NCBI GenBank assembly: GCA_020060465.1
Contig: JAGVAD010000006.1
Coordinates: 1 to 64,000 of the forward strand
Direction of reading: 5' to 3'
DNA: 64,000 nucleotides
Source: Anaerolineales bacterium
Lineage (GTDB): Bacteria > Chloroflexota > Anaerolineae > Anaerolineales > UBA4823
The notes under the pieces were generated by a model. It worked only from the letters and a program-made list of their open reading frames with translations, was not told the origin of the DNA and made no database searches. The translations under genes and the position numbers were made by a program. Below, piece by piece: positions 43,150-52,656 of the stretch. Within the stretch, counting starts at the first letter, position 1. Each line of letters opens with the position of its first letter.

Positions 43150-46089
43150 ATGAATCTCTGGCTCATCGCGCCTCTCAGCTTGTTGCTCATTGGAATTTTG
43201 CTCGCCCTGGCAGCCGCGCGCCGCAAAATCGCCGCTGTGCGCCTGGCCTGGATGTTGGCGGTCTGGCCGGCGGCAGCCTTCGCTTGCCTGGCGTGGTTGA
43301 CGGCGGCGAACGCCAACAACAGCCCCTTGACGCTTTCCTATGCATGGCTGCCGTCTTTGAATTTATCTTTTTCGCTTTATCTGGATGGCTTAAGCGCGCT
43401 GTTTGCTCTGCTGATTACCGGAATTGGCTCGCTGGTGACCATTTACAGCGGCTATTACTTTGAGAAAGATGATTCCTCCTGGCGTTTTCAGTCCTATCTA
43501 TTGACTTTCATGGCTGCTATGCTGGGGCTGGTGTTAGCGGGCGATGTGATCACCTTGTTCATCTTCTGGGAAGGCACCAGCCTTACCTCGTTTCTGCTCA
43601 TCGCCTATAAAACCAGCGACGAAGAGGCGCGGCGCGGCGCATTTAAAGCCCTGTTCATCACTGGCGGAGGCGGGATCGCCATGCTCGCCGGGCTGTTATT
43701 CATCGGGATAACGGTAGGCGACATGGGATACGCCTCCATCCTCTCTGGCGGAGACGTTTTACGCAACCATCCCTTTTATCCTGCCATGCTGGGCTTGATC
43801 GCTTTCGGCGCGTTCACCAAGAGCGCCCAGGCGCCGGCTCACATTTGGCTGCCGCAAGCCATGACTGCCCCCACTCCTGCCAGCGCCTTCTTACACTCAG
43901 CCACCATGGTGAAAGCTGGGGTTTATCTGCTGGCGCGGCTGAATCCTGCGCTGGGCTTCACCGATCTATGGTTTTGGCTGCTCAGCCTTTTTGGCCTGGC
44001 GACAATGATTACCGGGGCATACCTGGGCTTTAAGCAGAATGACCTGAAGGCGCTGCTGGCTTACTCGACGATCAGCCAGCTTGGGGCGTTGGTGGCGTTG
44101 ATCGGACAGGATACCGAGATCGCTTTCAAAGCCCTGGTCATCAGCATTCTGGCGCATGCCCTGTACAAGTCAGCGTTATTTCTGACTGCCGGGATCGTGG
44201 ATCATGAAACTGGCTCCAGAGACTTGCGCCGACTGGGCGGGCTGGCGCGCGCCATGCCTTTCACAGCAACTGCTGCGACCATCTCCGGCCTTTCAATGTC
44301 TGGATTGCCGCCCCTGTTCGGATTCCTGGCGAAGGAGACGCAGCTTGCCACTTCGGTTCATCCTGGGTTGCCTCCTATCCTCAACGTCCTGTTCCCGCTG
44401 GTCGTCGTCGCCGCCGGCGCGCTGCTCCTGGGACAAGGTGGGTTATTCGTATATGACGTGTTTTTCAAACGCCCGGCAGACCCCAAACACCCTGTTCGAG
44501 GCCACGAACCGCGTTGGGGCATGTGGCTGGCGCCGATGATTCCGGCGATCATTTCGCTGGCCGTGGGGGTTTTGCCTGAACCAGAATTCCTGGCATCTTT
44601 TCTCGCCCATTCGGCGGCTGCAAGCTATGGAAGCAAAGTAAAAGTTTCCCTGGCATTGTGGAGCGGCGTTAATATCCCACTATTTTTAAGCGCAATCGCC
44701 GTCAGCACCGGCAGTTTACTTTTTATACAGCGAAAGCGCATCCGCCCTGTGCTTCAGGCGTTTTTGCCGCAGTTTTCGTTTAACCACCTGTACGATGCAA
44801 CCCTGCGCGGCGGCGACGCCCTGGCTCGTCAATTTACTCGCTTGCAGAACGGCCACCTGCGCTTTTATTTGTCCATCATGCTGGTCGCGCTGGGGATCAT
44901 TCTATGGCTCTTCCAAGCTATCCCGTTCGATTTCCTCACCATGCAGCCCGCGAGCAGCCTACTCTCAGTTGATGGACTGGCGTTGTTGCGCGTTTTCACC
45001 TTGAGCATGGCCGGGTTATCCGCGTTTACTACCATCTTTTTGCGTCGGGATCTGTTCGCCATCCTTGCGCTCAGCGTATCTGGCTTAGCCGTGGCGGTGT
45101 GGATTGCCCTTGAACCCGCGCCAGATGTGGCCCTGGTTCAAATCGTTGTAGATCTGTTGGCAACGGTGATCCTGGTGCTCAGTTTGACGCGGCTGCCGCG
45201 CCTGCAACGAGAAAAAGCCCGTGAGTTCACCTATCGCCAGAGCCGACCGGGGTTGCTGCGCGACGGACTGATTGCTCTGGGCAGCGGGCTGTTGGTTGCA
45301 TTGCTGGTTTACATCTCTCTGCAGACCCGCCCACACGAGAGCTTGCTGGCGCCTTACTTCGCCCAAAACGCCAAACCGCTCGCCGGCGCCAAAGATATTG
45401 TGGGAGCAATTTTGGTTGATTTTCGCGGCTTTGATACTTTTTTCGAGATCGTCGTTTTCGCCAGCGCTGGCTTAGGCATCCACATGCTGTTGCATTACGC
45501 CGCCCGCAAAGCCGGTGATCATGAAGACCCCGAACCTACTCCCGGACCACTCAAGCAGCATCCTGTCACCGGGGTCGCCGGTCTGCCCACTTCGCCCTTG
45601 CTGCATCTGTTAGCGTATGCGCTCTTGCCGCTTGCATTCCTGCTGGCGGTCGTGCAATTAATGTACGGTCATGACCAACCCGGAGATGGATTTACCGCGG
45701 GTGTGTTTATCAGCCTGGCGATTGGTTCATGGTATGTGATTTTCGGTTATCAAGCCACCAAACAACGCCTGCCCTGGTTGCGTTCCGGCTATTTGATCGC
45801 CTATGGGCTTTTGTTAGCCCTTATCAACGGTTTGCTAGGGGCGTGGTTCGGCTCTGGTTTTATGGCTCCGCTGAATTATGGACAAATGTTGAATTTGCCA
45901 CTGCCCCAAGGGTTCTACTTGAGCAACGCGTTCATCTTTGAAGTAGCCATTTGCCTCGCCGTTTTAGGAGGGGCGACCTACATCTTAGATAATCTTGGGC
46001 GACCGAGAGAACTCAACCTGGAAAGCGACGCCTTGCTGCAAGCCATCCAGGAAGAGCCAACGACGCAAATGGAGAGTGAAACGACATGA
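43150..46089 (+). CDS. mrpA: Mrp-type Na+/H+ antiporter subunit A with fused MrpB domain
   Basis: 979 residues, membrane-bound. Residues 1 to about 800 are NuoL/MrpA-like: IFWEGTSLTSFLLIAYKTSD, APAHIWLPQAMTAPTPASAF, HSATMVKAGVYLLARL, and ALYKSALFLTAGIVDHETGS. The last roughly 170 residues match MrpB: MYGHDQPGDGFTAGVFISLA and YQATKQRLPWLRSGYL. A separate mrpB is absent, so this is the fused form. It starts the operon at ATG 43150 and overlaps mrpC by ATGA. Drives electrogenic exchange of Na+ (or K+) for H+ at the cytoplasmic membrane. Confidence 0.95.
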   Translation: MNLWLIAPLSLLLIGILLALAAARRKIAAVRLAWMLAVWPAAAFACLAWLTAANANNSPLTLSYAWLPSLNLSFSLYLDGLSALFALLITGIGSLVTIYSGYYFEKDDSSWRFQSYLLTFMAAMLGLVLAGDVITLFIFWEGTSLTSFLLIAYKTSDEEARRGAFKALFITGGGGIAMLAGLLFIGITVGDMGYASILSGGDVLRNHPFYPAMLGLIAFGAFTKSAQAPAHIWLPQAMTAPTPASAFLHSATMVKAGVYLLARLNPALGFTDLWFWLLSLFGLATMITGAYLGFKQNDLKALLAYSTISQLGALVALIGQDTEIAFKALVISILAHALYKSALFLTAGIVDHETGSRDLRRLGGLARAMPFTATAATISGLSMSGLPPLFGFLAKETQLATSVHPGLPPILNVLFPLVVVAAGALLLGQGGLFVYDVFFKRPADPKHPVRGHEPRWGMWLAPMIPAIISLAVGVLPEPEFLASFLAHSAAASYGSKVKVSLALWSGVNIPLFLSAIAVSTGSLLFIQRKRIRPVLQAFLPQFSFNHLYDATLRGGDALARQFTRLQNGHLRFYLSIMLVALGIILWLFQAIPFDFLTMQPASSLLSVDGLALLRVFTLSMAGLSAFTTIFLRRDLFAILALSVSGLAVAVWIALEPAPDVALVQIVVDLLATVILVLSLTRLPRLQREKAREFTYRQSRPGLLRDGLIALGSGLLVALLVYISLQTRPHESLLAPYFAQNAKPLAGAKDIVGAILVDFRGFDTFFEIVVFASAGLGIHMLLHYAARKAGDHEDPEPTPGPLKQHPVTGVAGLPTSPLLHLLAYALLPLAFLLAVVQLMYGHDQPGDGFTAGVFISLAIGSWYVIFGYQATKQRLPWLRSGYLIAYGLLLALINGLLGAWFGSGFMAPLNYGQMLNLPLPQGFYLSNAFIFEVAICLAVLGGATYILDNLGRPRELNLESDALLQAIQEEPTTQMESETT

Positions 46090-46418
46090 ATTTATTGACT
46101 GCATTGGCAATTGGAGTGCTGTTTGGGGTGGGGATCTTCCAATTGCTGCGCCGCAATGTCATCCGATCCGTAATGGGATTGGTGCTGATTTCCAATGCCA
46201 TGAACTTATTTTTATTGAGCATGGGCGCATATAACGGCGAAGCCGCCGCCTATGCTGGATCATCAGCACAGATCAGCGATCCCACGCCTCAGGCTCTGGC
46301 GCTCACGGCTATCGTCATCAGTATGGGCGGATTCGCATTTGTTCTGGCTATGCTGTATATCATCTCCTTGCGCTACAAGACCAGCGATTCGGATCATATC
46401 CAGGAGTTGAAGCATTGA
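46086..46418 (+). CDS. mrpC: Mrp antiporter subunit C (NuoK-like)
   Basis: 110 residues with three helices; GLVLISNAMNLFLLSMG and the C-terminal PTPQALALTAIVISMGGFAF are MrpC/NuoK signatures. It overlaps mrpA and mrpD by ATGA/TTGA-type junctions: the next start is TTG 46415 on the mrpC stop. Part of the hetero-oligomeric Mrp complex. Confidence 0.95.
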   Translation: MNLLTALAIGVLFGVGIFQLLRRNVIRSVMGLVLISNAMNLFLLSMGAYNGEAAAYAGSSAQISDPTPQALALTAIVISMGGFAFVLAMLYIISLRYKTSDSDHIQELKH

Positions 46419-47902
46419 GCATTCACTGGCTGGTGATATTACCCATCCTTCTGCCGCTGAGCGGAGCAGTCTTCGGGCTATTGTTGCGCAAGTTTGCCCG
46501 CCTGCAATTCAGCCTATCGCTCGCCGCTATGCTCGTCGCCCTGGCCAGCAGCGTGGGTTTGTTAATCTATACCTTCAACGAGTCGCCTGTGGTGGTTCAA
46601 ATCGGGCGGTGGCCGGCTCCAGCGGGCATCACCCTGGTCGGCGACTTGCTGTCTGCCTTCATGGTGGTCATGAGCCAGACGGTTTTAACCACAGGCTTGT
46701 TATACGCCGTTGCCTGCCGCGACAAATGCGTACATTATCCAGCATTCTACCCTTTGTTTCTGATACTGGCGACCGGCTTAACTGGATCTTTCTTAACCGG
46801 CGACCTGTTCAACCTATTCGTGTTTGCCGAGCTAATGGTGATCTCTGGTTCGCTGTTGACCGCCAGCGCTGATGACCGCTATGGGGTGGAGGCGGCGTAT
46901 AAGTATTTCTACATCAGCCTGTTGGCGTCTGTCTTTCTACTGTTGGCTTGTGGGGCGCTATATGCCAGCTACGGCACCTTGAATATCGCCGATCTGGCTC
47001 GCCGTATTCAAACCTCCCCCAATCTGCCGTTGACCCAGATTTCGATGGTACTATTACTGGCGTTCTTTATGGTAAAAAGCGCAGTCGTTCCCTTTCATTT
47101 CTGGCAGCCGGATTTCCATGCAGCCTCGCCAACCGCCGTATCGGCGATGCTGTCTTCAGTGATCGTTAAGCTGGGGATCTACGGCTTTCTGCGGATGACC
47201 AGCCTGCTGTTTCTCGAACAAGCAGGTCTGATCCGCGCCGCCTTAATCGTTCTGGGGTGTGTTGGGGTTCTTTTGGGCGGGTTCAGCGCCATCGGCGCCA
47301 ATCATCTCAAGCGTATGTTAGCCTATTCCACCATTGGACAAATTGGGTTTATCCTGGTGGGCATTGGCTGGGGGACGCCGCTATCGTTGACTGCGGCCTT
47401 GGTCTTCGCTTTTAACCACAGCTTGATCAAATCAGCCATGTTAATGCTCGCTGGGGCGATGGCCAGCCGCGCCGCGGTAAAAAGCGCTGCCTTTAACATA
47501 CTGGAAGGCATCGGCAAAGCCAGCCCGCTGGCAGGCGGTTTGTTCCTGATTGGCGGAATTGCGCTGGCTGGCATTCCGCCAACCAATGGTTTCATCAGCA
47601 AATTGGTTTTATTCAAAAGCGGCCTGGAGGTTCAGGCTTTCGCCGCGCTGGCGCTGATCGGCGCTGCCAGCGCGCTCAGTCTGGTTTATGTTTTGCGCGC
47701 CTTTATGCAAATTTGGTGGAAAATGCCCACTTCAGGGGTAAAAACCAAACCCGACGGCGACCGGTTGATCGCGCCGGCGTTGCTGCTGGGTGGATGTGTG
47801 GCGCTCGGTTTGTGGAGCGAGCCTTTGATTGGTTTGTCCATGCAGATCGTCAATTGGATGGCAGAACCAGGCAGATATATCCAGGCGGTTTTTGGAGGTT
47901 GA
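46415..47902 (+). CDS. mrpD: Mrp antiporter subunit D (NuoM/N-like)
   Basis: 495 residues, 14 predicted helices. Motifs: LFNLFVFAELMVISGSLLTA, the proton-channel region FFMVKSAVVPFHFWQPDFHA, HLKRMLAYSTIGQIGFILVG, and FNHSLIKSAMLMLAGAM. Start codon TTG 46415 overlaps the mrpC stop. mrpE follows 2 bases after its stop. Confidence 0.95.
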   Translation: MSIHWLVILPILLPLSGAVFGLLLRKFARLQFSLSLAAMLVALASSVGLLIYTFNESPVVVQIGRWPAPAGITLVGDLLSAFMVVMSQTVLTTGLLYAVACRDKCVHYPAFYPLFLILATGLTGSFLTGDLFNLFVFAELMVISGSLLTASADDRYGVEAAYKYFYISLLASVFLLLACGALYASYGTLNIADLARRIQTSPNLPLTQISMVLLLAFFMVKSAVVPFHFWQPDFHAASPTAVSAMLSSVIVKLGIYGFLRMTSLLFLEQAGLIRAALIVLGCVGVLLGGFSAIGANHLKRMLAYSTIGQIGFILVGIGWGTPLSLTAALVFAFNHSLIKSAMLMLAGAMASRAAVKSAAFNILEGIGKASPLAGGLFLIGGIALAGIPPTNGFISKLVLFKSGLEVQAFAALALIGAASALSLVYVLRAFMQIWWKMPTSGVKTKPDGDRLIAPALLLGGCVALGLWSEPLIGLSMQIVNWMAEPGRYIQAVFGG

Positions 47903-47904
47903 AG

Positions 47905-48396
47905 ATGGGTCCGCGCAACTCCGCAATTCAAATGACGATCCTGTTGGCTATCGTGTACCTTTTGATGACCGCCAATTTTGAACCCATTAACCTGGCGTTC
48001 AGCCTGATTATTGGGCTGGGTATCAGCAGTTTGGTGCGGCCGCAGCATCTTTCCATCCAATGGCGGCGACTGCCGATTGCCCTGGCGGCGATTGCGGGTT
48101 ATCTGATTTATATGCTGGTGGACATGTGGAAAAGCAGCCTCCAGGTGGGACGTATCCTTCTCGACCCCCGTTTACCGATCAAGCCAGGCATCATCAACAT
48201 TCATTCGGGGAGCGAGAGCGAGATGGCCATCGCCTTGAGTGCGCACGCCATCAGCCTCACACCTGGCGAATTGGTGGTGGAGATGGACGATCAAGGTGAA
48301 ATGTACGCACATTGTTTAGATATTAGCCAGGCGGAAGAACTGATCGCCGAGGCGCAAAAGGTGCGACGCAGCTTCTTAAACCAGATCTTCGAGTAG
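47905..48396 (+). CDS. mrpE: Mrp antiporter subunit E
   Basis: 163 residues from ATG 47905, with ggaggt 5 bases upstream; the longer frame back to 47713 lies inside mrpD and is rejected. It has the MrpE N-terminus (MTILLAIVYLLMTANFEPIN), MWKSSLQVGRILLDPRLP, and the conserved ISLTPGELVVEMD. A membrane-anchored subunit needed for assembly. Confidence 0.93.
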   Translation: MGPRNSAIQMTILLAIVYLLMTANFEPINLAFSLIIGLGISSLVRPQHLSIQWRRLPIALAAIAGYLIYMLVDMWKSSLQVGRILLDPRLPIKPGIINIHSGSESEMAIALSAHAISLTPGELVVEMDDQGEMYAHCLDISQAEELIAEAQKVRRSFLNQIFE

Positions 48397-48401
48397 AGCC
48401 G

Positions 48402-48677
48402 ATGACTGCGTTGATCCATTACTCCGTTTGGGGCGCTCTCATCATTCATATTGGGATGGTTTTAATCTGCGTCTGGCGGGTATGGCGCGGCGAGAATATC
48501 ATTGACCGCTTGATTGGCCTGGACGTGACCACCACCCTCACCCTGGCGATTCTGGTGTTGATCGCCATCCTGGAAGAAAACAGTCTGTTCATAGATGTCT
48601 CTTTAGGCCTGGCCACTTTGAGCGCCATTGCCAGCGTGGCGCTGGCTAAGTACGTCGCCGATCAAAGGATGTTTTGA
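48402..48677 (+). CDS. mrpF: Mrp antiporter subunit F
   Basis: 91 residues, three helices, with VWRGENIIDRLIGLDVTTTL typical of MrpF. It is 5 bases after mrpE and 2 before mrpG, in the canonical order. Confidence 0.93.
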   Translation: MTALIHYSVWGALIIHIGMVLICVWRVWRGENIIDRLIGLDVTTTLTLAILVLIAILEENSLFIDVSLGLATLSAIASVALAKYVADQRMF

Positions 48678-48679
48678 AT

Positions 48680-49024
48680 ATGTACTCCGTATCGCAAATC
48701 ATCGGTTTACTCTGCCTGGTGTTGGGAACGGTGTTTTCCATGCTGGGCATTCTGGGCTTATTGCGGCTGCCAGATGTGTACGCCCGCCTGCATGCAACCG
48801 GAAAGGTCAGCGGCCTGGGCGCAGTGTTCCTATTAGCAGCAGCGATCTTTCTGACGCCGCTGAGCGCCGGCAAGGGACTGGTCTTGATTGGACTGCTATT
48901 GCTTACCACGCCGGCTGTGTCCCATGCCATCGCCTCCGCCGCATACCGCATTGGGATCCCCATTAAAGCTGGTCAGCGGGATGAGCTACGGAAGCGATTG
49001 CCAAAGATTAAACCGCACGAATAA
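48680..49024 (+). CDS. mrpG: Mrp antiporter subunit G
   Basis: 114 residues from ATG 48680 (aaaggatg upstream; the in-frame TTG 48674 lies in mrpF). LGILGLLRLPDVYARLHATG is the MrpG signature, followed by LLLTTPAVSHAIASAAYRIG. Last gene of the mrp set; the next antiporter starts 75 bases later, on the same strand. Confidence 0.94.
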   Translation: MYSVSQIIGLLCLVLGTVFSMLGILGLLRLPDVYARLHATGKVSGLGAVFLLAAAIFLTPLSAGKGLVLIGLLLLTTPAVSHAIASAAYRIGIPIKAGQRDELRKRLPKIKPHE

Positions 49025-49099
49025 TACTTCCTGGCAGCCGCAAGCGGTCCGATCTTTTGGACAAAAACCGGAAAATGGAGCATTTACAAAAATAATAAG

Positions 49100-50362
49100 A
49101 TGACGCCTTTTCTACAACTTTCGCTCGCCTTGGCAATATTAATCGCCGCCGCCAAAATTGGCGGCTATTTAAGCTATCGTCTGGGCCAACCTTCAGTGCT
49201 CGGCGAATTAATTGTCGGCATTTTGCTTGGCCCCTCGCTTTTTGATATCTTACATTTGGCATACTTTACCGACACGCATTTACCGGAAGTGGTTCACGAA
49301 TTTGCCGAAGTAGGCGTGTTGCTGCTGATGTTCCTGGCTGGCCTGGAACTGGATATCAAAGATCTGGCGCGCACCGGACGGGTGGCGACGCTGGCCGGAA
49401 CACTTGGAGTGATCCTTCCCATTGCGCTGGGCGCCATCGCAGGGTTAGCCTTCGGCATGAACATCACGCACGCCCTCTTTATTGGCTTAATCCTGGCGGC
49501 GACCAGCGTGAGCATTTCCGCCCAGACCTTAATGGAACTGAATATGCTGCGTAGCCGCGTAGGCTTTGGTTTGTTGGGGTCGGCGGTCTTTGATGACATC
49601 CTGGTTGTCCTCTGCCTGTCCATATTCACCGCCCTGACCTTCGCCACTTCGCCGACCCAACTATCCAGTATTATCGTCGTGATTCTGCGCATGGCGATCT
49701 TTCTAATTGCTTCTGCCGGAATCGGATTGCTGATATTGCCTCGCGCCAGCCGACGCGTCAACACCCTCCCCGTCAGCCAGGGGTTGACAGCCTTTACAGT
49801 GGTAACGATCCTCTTGTACGGCTGGGCATCCGAAGAACTGGGCGGCATGGCTGCCATCACCGGCGCCTTCATGGCGGGTCTGGTTTTTGCCCGCAGCCCG
49901 GTCAAAGAACGCATCGAAAATAACATTGTAGCCTTAGCATACGGGCTGTTCGTGCCGATATTTTTTATTGATGTGGGATTAACGGCGAACATCCGCAACA
50001 TGGCTGGCGAAAGCCTGTGGTTGTTCCTGGCGCTGACATTGGCGGCGGTGATTGGTAAAGTTGTCGGCTCTGGCGCAGGAGGGTTACTGGGCGGCCTGAG
50101 CCGACGCGAGGCGTTGCAGTTGGGCCTGGGCATGATGTCGCGCGGCGAAGTTGGATTGATTGTCGCCTCCGTCGGCGTGAAGCAAGGTATTATCACCGAA
50201 GCCATCTTTTCCGCAGTAGTGGGGGTCGTGATCATCACCACGTTGCTCACCCCGCCCTTGCTGCGAGCTTCTTTCCGAGGCGCGTTGCCGCTTACATCAA
50301 ATGTACCTCCTAAAAACAAAACTCAAAGGGAAAGTACCACCCAAGGAGATACGAGCGAATGA
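49100..50362 (+). CDS. CPA2-type cation:proton antiporter (Kef/NapA-like)
   Basis: 420 residues, about 12-13 helices: LSYRLGQPSVLGELIVGILL, LLMFLAGLELDIKDLARTG, and the transport-site region GSAVFDDILVVLCLSIF with the paired acidic Asp-Asp characteristic of electrogenic exchangers; ITGAFMAGLVFARSP and LGLGMMSRGEVGLIVASVGV follow. There is no TrkA/RCK domain on the C-terminus. It is coupled by ATGA to the PII-like gene, which may regulate it. It follows the Mrp operon by 75 bases. Confidence 0.92.
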   Translation: MTPFLQLSLALAILIAAAKIGGYLSYRLGQPSVLGELIVGILLGPSLFDILHLAYFTDTHLPEVVHEFAEVGVLLLMFLAGLELDIKDLARTGRVATLAGTLGVILPIALGAIAGLAFGMNITHALFIGLILAATSVSISAQTLMELNMLRSRVGFGLLGSAVFDDILVVLCLSIFTALTFATSPTQLSSIIVVILRMAIFLIASAGIGLLILPRASRRVNTLPVSQGLTAFTVVTILLYGWASEELGGMAAITGAFMAGLVFARSPVKERIENNIVALAYGLFVPIFFIDVGLTANIRNMAGESLWLFLALTLAAVIGKVVGSGAGGLLGGLSRREALQLGLGMMSRGEVGLIVASVGVKQGIITEAIFSAVVGVVIITTLLTPPLLRASFRGALPLTSNVPPKNKTQRESTTQGDTSE

Positions 50363-50712
50363 GCTATCTGGTTGTTCTAATCGTAGATGATCCTGACGAC
50401 TGTCCAGATGTCCTGGAAGCCTGGCAAGAAATTGGCGTCACCGGCGCCACCATCCTGGAAAGCAGTGGTCTGGGACGTTTGAAGAAGTTGGGTCTGCGCG
50501 ACGACATGCCGTTAATGCCCAAGCTGGCTGACTTTTTGGACGTGCGCGAGGAGCCCCATCGCACCATTTTTTCCGTGGTCGAGGATGAAGCCACGGTGGA
50601 CGAAATGGCTAAAGCCGCGCAACGCATCATCGGAGACCTGGACGAGCCGCACACCGGATTCTTGTTTGTCGTGCCGGTGCTGAAAGCCTACGGGTTGGGA
50701 CGCGGGCGTTGA
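50359..50712 (+). CDS. PII-like (ferredoxin-fold) small protein
   Basis: 117 residues with beta-alpha-beta layout: YLVVLIVDDPDDCPDVLEAW, IGVTGATILESSGLGRLKKL, a loop region, TIFSVVEDEATVDEMAKAAQ and TGFLFVVPVLKAYGLGRGR. The GVTGATILES-GLGR block is that of PII-like nucleotide-sensing proteins found beside transporters; the T-loop uridylylation tyrosine of classical GlnB is not visible. It is coupled to the antiporter by ATGA and followed by a strong terminator, so it closes the ion-transport cluster. Confidence 0.72.
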   Translation: MSYLVVLIVDDPDDCPDVLEAWQEIGVTGATILESSGLGRLKKLGLRDDMPLMPKLADFLDVREEPHRTIFSVVEDEATVDEMAKAAQRIIGDLDEPHTGFLFVVPVLKAYGLGRGR

Positions 50713-50757
50713 TACGAACAAAAATCGCGGCGGCGCGCGTCGCGATTTTTGTTCGTA
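50713..50757. terminator. Long bidirectional terminator
   Basis: tacgaacaaaaatcgcg (50713-50729) and cgcgatttttgttcgta (50741-50757) form a perfect 17-bp stem with an 11-base GC-rich loop, directly after the PII-like stop. The tttttg run in the stem works on both strands, matching its place between convergent PII-like and trpB genes. Confidence 0.85.
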
Positions 50758-50791
50758 GGAGGAAAAGCGAAGAAATCAAACAGACTCAGGC

Positions 50792-52174
50792 TTACGCCAT
50801 CTCTGGCACCCTGGGCAGGCTGGTCATCGCCTCTTTGACTGCATCTTCAGGATATTCATAATCCTGCAGGCTTCCGCTAAAGTATGCCTGGTAGGCAGCC
50901 ATATCAAAATTGCCATGCCCAGATAGATTGAACAATATGACGCGTTTCTCGCCCTTCACCTTGGCGTCCAGCGCCTCGTCAATCGCGGCGCGGATCGCGT
51001 GTGCGCTTTCCGGCGCGGGGATGATGCCTTCGGCGCGGGCAAATTGAACCGCGGCTTCGAAGGTTGCCAGTTGCGGCGCGGCAATCGCCTGAATATAACC
51101 GGCGTCGTACAGAGCGCAAATGCTGGGCGCCATGCCGTGGTAGCGCAGCCCACCAGCGTGGATCGGCGGCGGGACAAAAGCATGACCTAGTGTGTACATC
51201 TTGACAATGGGCGCCATACGGGCTGTGTCACCGTAATCGAACGTATAGACGCCTTTCGTCAGCGAGGGCGTGGCGGTTGGCTCAACCGCCAACAAGCGGG
51301 TCTTCTTCCCTTCTAACAGATTCATGCGCAGGAAAGGATAAGCGATGCCGGCGAAATTGGATCCACCGCCGACGCAACCGATCACGACGTCTGGGTACTC
51401 GTCGGCCAGATCCATTTGCTTCAACGCTTCCTCGCCGATCACGGATTGGTGCGTCAGCACATGGTTAAGCACCGAACCCAGGCTGTATTTCTTGGTTCCG
51501 CCAGATGAGGCTGCCGCTTCCACCGCCTCCGAAATCGCGATACCCAATGAGCCAGGGTTATCCGGGTCTTGTGCAAGCAGGCTGCGCCCATATTGCGTTC
51601 GGTCTGTGGGGCTGGCGTACACCTTCGCCCCATAGGTTTCCATCATAATGCGACGATAGGGCTTTTGGTTATACGACACCTTGACCATGTAAACTTCCAC
51701 ATCAATATCGAAGAAGCTTCCAGCCAGAGCCAGCGCCGAACCCCACTGCCCGGCGCCCGTCTCGGTGGTTAACGCTCGCGTGCCAGAAATCTTGTTAAAG
51801 AAAGCCTGCGCGATGGCAGTGTTCGGCTTATGGCTGCCGGCAGGCGAGACGCCTTCGTGCTTATAGTAGATATGCGCCGGGGTATCCAACATCTTCTCCA
51901 GGCGGCGGGCGCGTAACAACGGCGTGGGCCGATAGAGCTTATACACTTCGCGCACTTCATCCGGTATAGGGATGAACCGTTCCGTGCTTACTTCCTGCAG
52001 GATCAACTCCATTGGGAAAAGCACCGAAAGGAAATCCGGCGTCACCGGCTCCATCGTCTGTGGGTGGAGCACGGGCGCTGGCGGCACAGGCATATCCGCG
52101 TTGATGTTGTACCAGAACTTAGGGACATCCGCCTCGCCAAGCAGAAACCGGGTTCGAGAATTGTTTGCAGTCAT
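50792..52174 (-). CDS. trpB: Tryptophan synthase beta chain, TrpB2 type
   Basis: 460 residues, longer than classical TrpB (about 400), as in the TrpB2 subfamily. PLP-binding [34 protein letters not shown], and the phosphate loop [15 protein letters not shown] are seen; [10 protein letters not shown] and [14 protein letters not shown] lie near the N-terminus. It condenses indole with serine. No trpA lies next to it, which is common for TrpB2. Expression is likely controlled by the T-box leader immediately upstream; the spacing to the ATG is about 88 bases and includes ggaggt. Confidence 0.95.
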   Translation of the reverse strand: MTANNSRTRFLLGEADVPKFWYNINADMPVPPAPVLHPQTMEPVTPDFLSVLFPMELILQEVSTERFIPIPDEVREVYKLYRPTPLLRARRLEKMLDTPAHIYYKHEGVSPAGSHKPNTAIAQAFFNKISGTRALTTETGAGQWGSALALAGSFFDIDVEVYMVKVSYNQKPYRRIMMETYGAKVYASPTDRTQYGRSLLAQDPDNPGSLGIAISEAVEAAASSGGTKKYSLGSVLNHVLTHQSVIGEEALKQMDLADEYPDVVIGCVGGGSNFAGIAYPFLRMNLLEGKKTRLLAVEPTATPSLTKGVYTFDYGDTARMAPIVKMYTLGHAFVPPPIHAGGLRYHGMAPSICALYDAGYIQAIAAPQLATFEAAVQFARAEGIIPAPESAHAIRAAIDEALDAKVKGEKRVILFNLSGHGNFDMAAYQAYFSGSLQDYEYPEDAVKEAMTSLPRVPEMA

Positions 52175-52261
52175 CGTATACCTCCGATTGTTAGGATAGA
52201 TTATTTGACGTATTCAAACTTCATCTACTCGTGGAAGCCAACCCGCGGCTTTCACCCAAAT

Positions 52262-52595
52262 AAAAACGCGCCCGTCCCCAATGGGGACGAACGCGCAGTC
52301 CGTGGTGCCACCCCGGTTAGGCTGACGTTTCCTCGAAAAAGAAAAACCCTGTCGGTGATGCGACAGGGAAAAGGAGGCCAGCCTCACTCGTTGCGGGTAC
52401 GGGAAAAATCCGAGAAGATCATCCGATACCCTTTGCCTTGATAACGGTGGCAACTCCGGCGCAGGCTATTATCGCATGGTATTGCGAGTTCGCCCTGCAG
52501 CTCTGAGGTCCATTCACCGCCGTCGTGCGTGCGGGACTCTCACCTGCTCCCGCTCTCTGGAACGCCGTATCAGCGCTTACTCGTCCTCTTCATAG
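52262..52595 (-). promoter_or_regulatory. Tryptophan T-box riboswitch leader
   Basis: Minus strand, 5' to 3': the GAGGACGAGTA start block (about 52588-52578), AG-rich stem I internal sequence (CCAGAGAGCGGGAGCAGGTG), a specifier loop GAATGGACC with codon TGG (complement 52512-52510, tryptophan), the T-box core GGGGTGGCACCACGG (about 52316-52301), and a terminator hairpin (GCGCGTTCGTCCCC / GGGGACGGGCGCG) followed by TTTTTATTT at 52266-52262. Uncharged tRNA-Trp binding would favour the antiterminator and turn on trpB. The spacing and the terminator fit; it is a class-I transcriptional T-box. Confidence 0.9.
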
Positions 52596-52620
52596 CCTTT
52601 TTTGGATGCGATTGGGTGGG

Positions 52621-52648
52621 ATTATATGCAAAAGACCGGATTTGTCAA
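52621..52648 (-). promoter_or_regulatory. Near-consensus promoter for the T-box/trpB transcript
   Basis: Minus strand TTGACA (complement of 52643-52648), 16-base spacer, TATAAT (complement of 52621-52626). Both boxes are perfect; transcription would begin near 52613, about 18 bases before the T-box start block. It lies in the short gap after folA. Confidence 0.85.
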
Positions 52649-52656
52649 GGGCGATT

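Noticed and set aside
49294-50319. 341-codon minus-strand open frame opposite the CPA2 antiporter
   Set aside because: Ser/Arg/Pro-rich shadow of membrane codons; no start signal.
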